Source: Blastocatellia bacterium (lineage in GTDB: Bacteria; Acidobacteriota; Blastocatellia; UBA7656). Taken from it: 25,101 nucleotides of DNA. The notes under the pieces were generated by a model. That model worked only from the letters and a program-made list of their open reading frames with translations. It was not told the DNA's origin and made no database searches. The position numbers and the translations under genes are program-made. Below, one piece after another: positions 8,022-13,283 of this stretch (positions are counted from its first letter, which is position 1; each line of letters begins with the position of its first letter). The DNA is taken from the NCBI GenBank assembly GCA_022615215.1, contig JAKEHD010000172.1, forward strand, positions 1 through 25,101. The letters run 5' to 3'.

Positions 8022-8062
8022 AATGCCAGAGCGGAGTGAGGGCGTTCCCGCTCTGGCATTTT
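8022..8062 (+). terminator. Rho-independent terminator of osmC
   Basis: A perfect 13-bp stem, AATGCCAGAGCGG (8022-8034) with CCGCTCTGGCATT (8048-8060), around a 13-base loop, ends in a short T run (8059-8062). It lies 35 bases after the osmC stop codon. The T tract is short, but the stem is the strongest single hairpin near a gene end in the window. Confidence 0.8.
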
Positions 8063-8133
8063 GGCAATGTGGTCAGAGATATCAGGAAGGCATAGGTTAA
8101 AGTTAGCTTGTGTGATGTGCTGATTCTGATAGA

Positions 8134-8162
8134 TTGACAAACCAATCCGAGCGGGGTAGAAA
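8134..8162 (+). promoter_or_regulatory. Predicted promoter of the SnoaL-like gene
   Basis: TTGACA (8134-8139), a 17-base spacer and TAGAAA (8157-8162) lie 34 bases upstream of the ATG at 8196, downstream of the osmC terminator. The -35 box is perfect, the -10 box moderate. Confidence 0.5.
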
Positions 8163-8195
8163 CAATGTAATCGAAACTGAGAGTGAGGATATGTT

Positions 8196-8651
8196 ATGCC
8201 GTCAGATACCTCATCACAGGACAACAAGGCGATTGCCCGCCGCATCTTCGACGAGATGTGGAATAAGGGGAACCTCGATATAATCGACGAGCTTTATGCT
8301 CCCAAAGCGGCCTGCTACGACCTCTTTATGCCTGACCTCGAACTCGGACGCGAAGACACTAAAGAACGTGTCAGAACCTATCGCAATGCATTCCCCGATC
8401 TCAAAGTCTCTATTGAGAATCTGTTATGCGAAAAGAATATAGTGATAATTCGCTGGACGGGCACCGCCACACACAAAGGCGAATTGTTGGGCATCGCTCC
8501 TACGGGTAAGCGCGTGAAGTCTTCAGGCACTACGACCTATCAATTTCGCAACGGCAAGGTGGTGAAAGAATGGGTGAACTGGAATCCTATGCAAATGATG
8601 ACGCAACTGGGGCTGCTCCCGCAGTGGATAACCAATAGATCATCTCAGTGA
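8196..8651 (+). CDS. SnoaL-like polyketide cyclase / ester cyclase family protein
   Basis: A 151-residue protein of the NTF2-like superfamily, SnoaL group: it opens with the usual helix (NKAIARRIFDEMWNKGNLDIIDEL), then the family motif around GREDTKERVRTYRNAFPDLKV (residues 50-70), and ends with strand segments RWTGTATHKGELLGIAPTGK and YQFRNGKVVKEWVNW. Such proteins bind small hydrophobic ligands in a cone-shaped barrel; in polyketide clusters they catalyse aldol ring closure, but there is no polyketide gene nearby, so the real activity is unknown. The ATG at 8196 has GAGGA about eight bases upstream. Stand-alone gene between osmC and the transglutaminase-like gene. Confidence 0.88.
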   Translation: MPSDTSSQDNKAIARRIFDEMWNKGNLDIIDELYAPKAACYDLFMPDLELGREDTKERVRTYRNAFPDLKVSIENLLCEKNIVIIRWTGTATHKGELLGIAPTGKRVKSSGTTTYQFRNGKVVKEWVNWNPMQMMTQLGLLPQWITNRSSQ

Positions 8652-8686
8652 AACTTTCGCCCGCTCCATGTTTTTCAGTAGCCCGA

Positions 8687-8705
8687 CGAAGAAAGAAATC
8701 TTTAT
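8687..8705 (+). repeat. 19-base echo of the 4588-4623 repeat
   Basis: CGAAGAAAGAAATCTTTAT is identical to the reverse complement of 4605-4623, the edge of the tandem duplication in the palindromic element. It contains the AAAGA/TCTTT palindrome and sits just upstream of the transglutaminase-like gene. Confidence 0.6.
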
Positions 8706-8744
8706 GTGAGAGAGGGCTTCCGTAGCGTCAACCGGATACTCTTT

Positions 8745-9425
8745 ATGGAACATTCCGAACAGATCGAATTTACCGCTCCCACTCAGACTATTGAGTCGAC
8801 GCACGCGGCTGTCGCCCGCTTCGCGCGCCAGTGCGCAGGGGATGCCCCGTCAGACATCCGACGGGCGGTCAGGTTGTATTACGAAGTGCGAGACCGCGTG
8901 CGCTATGACCCTTACCGGATCGATCTCTCCGTAGAGGGCATGAAAGCTAGCCGAACCCTTGAATCGGGGCACGGGTGGTGCGTTTCGAAAGCCGTGTTGC
9001 TTGCCGCCGCTTGCAGGGCCATCGGTATTCCTGCGAGGCTCGGATTTGCGGACGTGCGCAATCATCTCTCGACCGCGCGGATGAGGCAGCGAATGGCTAC
9101 GGATATTTTTTACTGGCACGGCTACACGGAGATGCTGCTTCGGGGGAGATGGGTTAAGGCGACCCCTGCGTTCAATATAGAGTTGTGCGAAAAGTTTCGC
9201 CTGCTGCCTCTGGAATTCGATGGAGAGAACGACTCGCTCTATCACCCTTACGACGCAGACGGAAACCGCCACATGGAGTATGTGAATCACCGTGGCGTCT
9301 ATGCGGACCTGCCGCTTGAGGAGATCATCACGACCTTTCAGCAGGAGTACGATTTCACAGACAGGCGGTCGGACCTTGATTCAGAGAGCTTCGATAAAGA
9401 TGTCGCAAGCGAGACCCGGCAGTGA
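8745..9425 (+). CDS. Transglutaminase-like (papain-fold) protein
   Basis: Bacterial transglutaminase-like superfamily, whose members are usually cysteine proteases or amidases. The catalytic Cys lies in ESGHGWCVSKAVLLAAACRA (Cys79 with this start) and the catalytic His in YWHGYTEMLLRGRWV (His125). The usual third residue, an Asp in a WxxxDxT context, is replaced by WVKATPAFN, which may be a subfamily trait rather than damage. 226 residues, no signal peptide, so cytoplasmic. The start is uncertain: ATG 8745 and an in-frame GTG at 8706 both lack a clear ribosome site; 8745 is chosen as the only ATG near the conserved region. The gene is followed by a structured tail (9426-9467). Function in the cell is unknown. 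Confidence 0.85.
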   Translation: MEHSEQIEFTAPTQTIESTHAAVARFARQCAGDAPSDIRRAVRLYYEVRDRVRYDPYRIDLSVEGMKASRTLESGHGWCVSKAVLLAAACRAIGIPARLGFADVRNHLSTARMRQRMATDIFYWHGYTEMLLRGRWVKATPAFNIELCEKFRLLPLEFDGENDSLYHPYDADGNRHMEYVNHRGVYADLPLEEIITTFQQEYDFTDRRSDLDSESFDKDVASETRQ

Positions 9426-9467
9426 CCGGCTCACTGCTTTTCAAAAGCATTCGATGCTCGCAGCCGG
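9426..9467 (+). terminator. Structured 3' end after the transglutaminase-like gene
   Basis: CCGGCT (9426-9431) pairs with AGCCGG (9462-9467), enclosing GCTTTT/AAAAGC (9436-9441 with 9443-9448). An alternative small stem GCAT/ATGC (9447-9450 with 9454-9457) overlaps the latter. It starts at the gene's stop codon. There is no T tract, so it may be an RNA-stabilising or attenuating structure rather than a classic terminator. Confidence 0.35.
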
Positions 9468-9501
9468 ATAGGAGCAAAGAACCTCAACCCTTGTAAAACT
9501 C

Positions 9502-9960
9502 ATGACCATTCGACGAGTGACAACGATTCAGGAAGCGATAGAATCGCTGGACTGGTTCAATTATTTTCATGATGGGTTCATAAAACGCCTGACCGTCTTA
9601 TCACGCGATGAGTTCGTCGGCAGAGGCGAACAAAGATGTTCGGGAGAGTTGCGGCTGGAGATAACCTTCGCGCACTACAATTATCAGAGAGATGAACGAC
9701 CTCACAGTCAGATGATCGAAGCAAGTTTCGAAGGCGTGAAAGACCTCTCCGTAAGCTTCAGCGGAAATTCTCATGAATGGGCCATCAACACCCTGACGAT
9801 TGGCGAGACCAGCCGTGCGCGTGAAGACGGCGAAGAGGAATCGTGCTTGAAGGCCGTTCTCGCGCAATCCCGACTTAAAGACGGGCGAGAGTGGGTATTA
9901 CACGAAGACCTTTCATTCACCTTCAGAGGCTGTACCTTCAGCGAAATAGAAACAACCTGA
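9502..9960 (+). CDS. Hypothetical protein, 152 residues
   Basis: Not recognised with confidence. The protein is soluble, acidic and mostly beta by pattern (alternating hydrophobics in GELRLEITFAHYNY, MIEASFEGVKDLSVSFSG, WVLHEDLSFTFRGCTF). The opening SLDWFNYFHDGFIKRLTVLS has the W-x-x-x-FHD-x-x-I look seen in some small immunity-like and domain-of-unknown-function families, but this is only a resemblance. The ATG at 9502 lacks a close Shine-Dalgarno sequence (GGAG lies about 30 bases upstream). It is convergent with the cupin gene and follows the transglutaminase-like gene by 76 bases. Codon use looks like the neighbours, and the frame is clean, so I take it as a real gene. Confidence 0.65.
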   Translation: MTIRRVTTIQEAIESLDWFNYFHDGFIKRLTVLSRDEFVGRGEQRCSGELRLEITFAHYNYQRDERPHSQMIEASFEGVKDLSVSFSGNSHEWAINTLTIGETSRAREDGEEESCLKAVLAQSRLKDGREWVLHEDLSFTFRGCTFSEIETT

Positions 9961-10023
9961 AGCGCAGGAAACCTGCAATCGCCGTCTGCCTCACTGCTGA
10001 TGAACGAACCGTCATATATGCGC

Positions 10024-10497
10024 TCAAGAGTCGGGGTGAACATCATCGACCCAGCGGACCTCTTCGGGCGGCTCGACGGTGGCGATGTCGAGGTTCACTA
10101 CTATGGGTTCCTGTCCGCTGCGCACAACGACGCATTCGAGTTCTTCATTGGCGCTTGCGTTTATCTCCTGATGGGGCACGAAGGGCGCGACGTATATGAA
10201 ATCGCCCGGTCCCGCTTCGGCCACATATTCGAGATGTTCTCCCCATCGCATGCGGGCGCGGCCTCTCACTATGTAGATGACGCTCTCAAGCTCGCCGTGA
10301 TGGTGCGCCCCCGTCTTTGCGTCGGGGTGGATTACGGCCGTCCCCGCCCATAGCTTGTTTGCGCCCGCCCGCGCGTAATTGACGGCGGTCGCCCTTGTCA
10401 TACCGGGAGTCTGAGGCGTGTTCGAATCCAACTCGCCCGCGTGAACGATGCGAACGCCTTTGCTCTTCCAATCGGGTTTCGTTTCTTTATCAGTCAT
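10024..10497 (-). CDS. Cupin-domain protein
   Basis: Single-domain cupin, a metal-binding beta-barrel with very diverse roles (dioxygenase, isomerase, sensor). Motif 1 is visible as TGAHHHGELESVIYIVRGRA, with the metal-ligand His and Glu residues, and motif 2 as GPGDFIYVAPFVPHQEIN with the last His. The likely start is ATG 10497, with GGTGA ten bases upstream; an in-frame GTG at 10506 would add three residues. Its start lies just 10 bases after the stop of the HNH nuclease gene, so it is probably co-transcribed and translationally coupled with the ATPase/HNH pair. Whether it takes part in that system is unknown; cupins are not standard Septu components. Confidence 0.88.
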   Translation of the reverse strand: MTDKETKPDWKSKGVRIVHAGELDSNTPQTPGMTRATAVNYARAGANKLWAGTAVIHPDAKTGAHHHGELESVIYIVRGRARMRWGEHLEYVAEAGPGDFIYVAPFVPHQEINASANEELECVVVRSGQEPIVVNLDIATVEPPEEVRWVDDVHPDS

Positions 10498-10507
10498 AGC
10501 ATTCACT

Positions 10508-11317
10508 TCACCAATCGAGCGCCTCCGGAGCCTGTTCGAATAATTCCTGAAGTTCAGAGAGCAACCGATGTTGGCGCTTCATCTCTTTCCAGACGGTAGG
10601 ATGCCCCATACGTTGCAACGCTTGAACCAGGGCATTGAGTCGATTTTCAGGTGCCCCGCCCTCTCGCTTCGTGATGTATTCCGACAGCCGGGCGCGATAT
10701 GAACCATAAGCTTCTCTTCTGGCAGTCGGCAAAACGTCTCGCTCATTCAACCGCAGAACCTCTATGGTGTAATTGGCCCGCCTATATTCTTTGGATCCGG
10801 GCCTCGCTATAGGCAGGAAATAGAAGGTGCCCATCAGATCAAGTTCCATGAACTCAAGCGGGTCTTCCCGTCGCGGGTCTATTAGCACCGCATCTCCCGG
10901 CGCGGGCGGAACTATGGGGTCTCCTTTTTTGCGCGTGACGTTCGTCAGCCTGCCGGTTGTGGCCGAGAAGACAGCGAACTTATTGTTCTTAAGCCCGTTG
11001 CAAGGCCCGCAGGCGTAAAGATAATTCTCCCAGACGAACACGGCTTCGGGGTACAAAGCTTTGGGCTTGATATGTTCCACTTCATCGGCGCAAGAGTCTT
11101 CACAGTATCCGCAACGGCGGGCACCTGAGCACATCTCGGTTAGTGATGAGCGAACCACCCGGAAAGATGGGTTATCGGCCCTGTTATGTCGAGCAAACTG
11201 TGTCTTTGCCGCAGCAACCTTCTCCTCATAATCTGCAACGCTATCTATTCCGCGCTGAAGCTTATTCAATTGGCCTTGAGTAGCCGCAGGCAGCGACACA
11301 TCGCGCAGTCGTATCAT
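10508..11317 (-). CDS. HNH endonuclease, PtuB-like (putative Septu component)
   Basis: A 269-residue nuclease with a zinc-ribbon-type HNH core: C69-GY-C72, then E81-H82-IKPK with His82 as likely general base, W96-ENYL with Asn98, and C103-GP-C106-N107-GLK. This order (CxxC, EHxxPK, WxNYLxAC, CxxCN) is that of the nuclease called PtuB in Septu and some retron systems. It is encoded 18 bases after the AAA ATPase gene on the same strand, which is the PtuA-PtuB arrangement. Known Septu complexes have DNA-cleaving activity that protects against phage; here this is inference from family and context. The ATG at 11317 follows AGGGTGAAAG. A stand-alone HNH or a homing enzyme is less likely because of the paired ATPase. 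Confidence 0.85.
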   Translation of the reverse strand: MIRLRDVSLPAATQGQLNKLQRGIDSVADYEEKVAAAKTQFARHNRADNPSFRVVRSSLTEMCSGARRCGYCEDSCADEVEHIKPKALYPEAVFVWENYLYACGPCNGLKNNKFAVFSATTGRLTNVTRKKGDPIVPPAPGDAVLIDPRREDPLEFMELDLMGTFYFLPIARPGSKEYRRANYTIEVLRLNERDVLPTARREAYGSYRARLSEYITKREGGAPENRLNALVQALQRMGHPTVWKEMKRQHRLLSELQELFEQAPEALDW

Positions 11318-11335
11318 CTTTCACCCTGGATATTC

Positions 11336-12607
11336 TTAATCTACTTTGTGCGCAGAAGTCGGCAAAGTGGCGCGAAGCTTCTCTTGTTCTTTTCTCTCAG
11401 AAACCCTTAGCTTTCCGTGTAACTCTTTACGATTGAGTTCGGCAAGACGCTTCAATAGCTTTTTCGATTCTTCCGAGCGCGTGACATCCTGGCCGAACAT
11501 TTCCGTACTGTAAGCATCCAGAACATTTCCATAAATCAGGCGATCAAGGTCCGCGCCCTTAACCATGCCCCCCGGCTCGTCGCTGCCGGGCTTAGGGAGT
11601 CGCCAGACAGTTCCTACATCCGCCGCCTGACAGATCAAGGGGCTGTGAGTGGTCACAATGAATTGCAACTTAGGGAAATGCTCTCGGAACCACAACCCTA
11701 CGCGCCGCTGCCAGGTAGGGTGAAGATGAGCGTCGACTTCATCAATCAGCACGACGCCGGGAGCGATTATTTTAGATGGATCATTTTTGTCAAAGATATA
11801 TTTCAGATCATAAGTCCTCGATAGCTGACGAATGAGTTCGAACGTCATGCTCAGAATAGAACGATAGCCGTCGCTCAGTTCTTCGACAGGCAATTGGCAA
11901 CCGTTGCCGTCGACGAATATGACCCCTTGCGAAGAAACTTGATGAAGGCGCGCTTGATGGGGTAAGAACCCTTCCTGGTTGACGAACTTTATTATAGAGT
12001 CGAGTAAGTTCCCTTCGGAATGCCTCTCAAGCTTTTTGAATTGTAATTCTTGGAGCCATTCCAAACACTCAGTCAGCGCCACATTTTCTCCGAATACTGA
12101 AAGGTGCGCTGCTAATCTTGGGTTTGAATAGAATATTTTTTCATAATCTTTGTCTCCCCCTGCAAATCGCCGGAAAGGCCCGTAAGAAGCCGAAAACCAC
12201 CCGGACTTCCCACCCCAAACATGGCGGTCAGCGCTGGATTGGGTAAAGCCTTTCCTTAGTTCAACACCACCATTCTGCCTAACAAACCGTAACGGCACAG
12301 GAAGATAGTATTTTCTGATCACTTTGCCCCGCCCAGAAAATTTATCCAGATTCGAGTCATAAGCCAAATCCAGCCGAATATATCCGCTAGTTTCGCCTCT
12401 ACTCAACCAATCGTTCCAATCCTGACGAAGCGCATTCGCCTCATAAGGACCAACCAGCGCAAGCGCAATTGAACGTAAAAATGTGGTCTTCCCAGACCCA
12501 TTGTCCCCAATAATCACATGCCATCCTGCGCCTTTGTTATAAGGGATTCTCCAAGTCAATTCTTTGATCGACCGAATGTTACTTATTCGGATTACATGTA
12601 TGTGCAT
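11336..12607 (-). CDS. AAA family ATPase, PtuA-like (putative Septu component)
   Basis: A 423-residue ABC/SMC-like ATPase of the OLD/PtuA kind. Walker A is GDNGSGKTT (residues 34-42, Lys40), the ABC signature LSDGYR at 244-249, Walker B VVLIDE with Glu290 and the D-loop/HLHP segment (VDAHLHPTW), and the switch His in TTHSPLI (about 319-325). No TOPRIM nuclease domain follows, so it is not an OLD nuclease; the nuclease is the separate HNH gene directly downstream. Together these suggest a Septu-type defence pair. ATG at 12607; a short imperfect inverted repeat (12625-12638) lies upstream. Sampled lines of this gene are about 42-48 percent G+C by hand count, lower than the receptor and peptidase genes, which would fit horizontal acquisition. 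Confidence 0.9.
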   Translation of the reverse strand: MHIHVIRISNIRSIKELTWRIPYNKGAGWHVIIGDNGSGKTTFLRSIALALVGPYEANALRQDWNDWLSRGETSGYIRLDLAYDSNLDKFSGRGKVIRKYYLPVPLRFVRQNGGVELRKGFTQSSADRHVWGGKSGWFSASYGPFRRFAGGDKDYEKIFYSNPRLAAHLSVFGENVALTECLEWLQELQFKKLERHSEGNLLDSIIKFVNQEGFLPHQARLHQVSSQGVIFVDGNGCQLPVEELSDGYRSILSMTFELIRQLSRTYDLKYIFDKNDPSKIIAPGVVLIDEVDAHLHPTWQRRVGLWFREHFPKLQFIVTTHSPLICQAADVGTVWRLPKPGSDEPGGMVKGADLDRLIYGNVLDAYSTEMFGQDVTRSEESKKLLKRLAELNRKELHGKLRVSERKEQEKLRATLPTSAHKVD

Positions 12608-12655
12608 AGGATACCTGTTCTATCAGTCAAGTTTGACTTCAAGGTTCTTCACTCA

Positions 12656-12682
12656 GCACAAAAGCCGCGCTCACAGCGAGCG
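12656..12682 (-). terminator. Possible weak terminator of yajQ
   Basis: On the minus strand CGCTC and GAGCG (12682-12678 with 12672-12668) can pair around a 5-base loop overlapping the yajQ stop codon, followed by CGGCTTTTG. The stem is short, so read-through into the ATPase gene is quite possible. Confidence 0.3.
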
Positions 12683-13174
12683 GTAATTCGTGAATTGCAT
12701 GTCTATGTCGAAGTCCTTTTCCTTCAACAGCGCGATTACCTTTTGCAAAGTGTCGCGGTCCTTTCCGCCCACGCGCACGAAATCCCCGTTGATCGAAACC
12801 TGGACTTTCAACTTCGTGTCCTTTATGAACTTCACTATATCGCGCGCCTTCTCGATGGGTATCCCCTGTTGAAGAGTGACGGTCTGCCGCACGGAGTCCT
12901 TGGCCGCAGGCTCTATCTTTCCATAAGAGAGCGCCTTCAGAGATACGCCCCGGCGTATGAGCTTCTGCTGAAGCACGTCGTTGAGCGATTTGAGCGTGAA
13001 CTCGCTCGCGGTCGCAAGCACTATTTTGTGCTCCTTCTCGTCGAGGACGATATCGGAATTCGTGCCTTTGAAGTCGAACCGCTGGGTGACTTCTTTGAGC
13101 GCCTGATTGACGGCGTTCTTCACTTCCGCCATGTCAACTTTTGAAACTACGTCGAATGTGTTTTGTTGTGCCAT
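12671..13174 (-). CDS. yajQ: YajQ family nucleotide-binding protein
   Basis: Cytoplasmic protein of the YajQ (DUF520) family with two ferredoxin-like folds; some members bind cyclic di-GMP or RNA, others act in virulence gene control, and the role here is not known. The sequence follows the family from end to end: TFDVVSKVDMAEVKNAVNQA, RFDFKGTNSDIVLDEKEHK, LQQKLIRRGVSLKAL, and VRVGGKDRDTLQKVIALLKE before the terminal LQFTNYR-like end (MQFTNYRSL). The length (167 residues) is standard. ATG at 13174 is chosen over an in-frame TTG at 13180 because the family begins right at the TFDVVS segment. It precedes the ATPase gene by 63 bases on the same strand, but is a housekeeping gene that is likely independent of it. 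Confidence 0.95.
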   Translation of the reverse strand: MAQQNTFDVVSKVDMAEVKNAVNQALKEVTQRFDFKGTNSDIVLDEKEHKIVLATASEFTLKSLNDVLQQKLIRRGVSLKALSYGKIEPAAKDSVRQTVTLQQGIPIEKARDIVKFIKDTKLKVQVSINGDFVRVGGKDRDTLQKVIALLKEKDFDIDMQFTNYRSL

Positions 13175-13260
13175 ATCCAATCGCCTGTGTTTTATTTTTA
13201 TCTCGAACCAGATGGTATAACGCAGTGGCGAGCCGATGGCAAGCCCCGTATCAGCCGTCA

Positions 13261-13282
13261 GCTATCCGCTATCCGCTATCAG
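13261..13282. repeat. Heptamer tandem repeat GCTATCC
   Basis: About three units of a heptamer lie in the short gap after the first receptor gene. Its reverse complement GGATAGC is one change from the AGCTGAT unit at 143-163. No function seen. Confidence 0.6.
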
Positions 13283-13283
13283 A

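Noticed and set aside
10024..12607. Retron with PtuA/PtuB effector
   Set aside because: No reverse transcriptase gene is in the neighbourhood; only the ATPase/HNH pair is seen.
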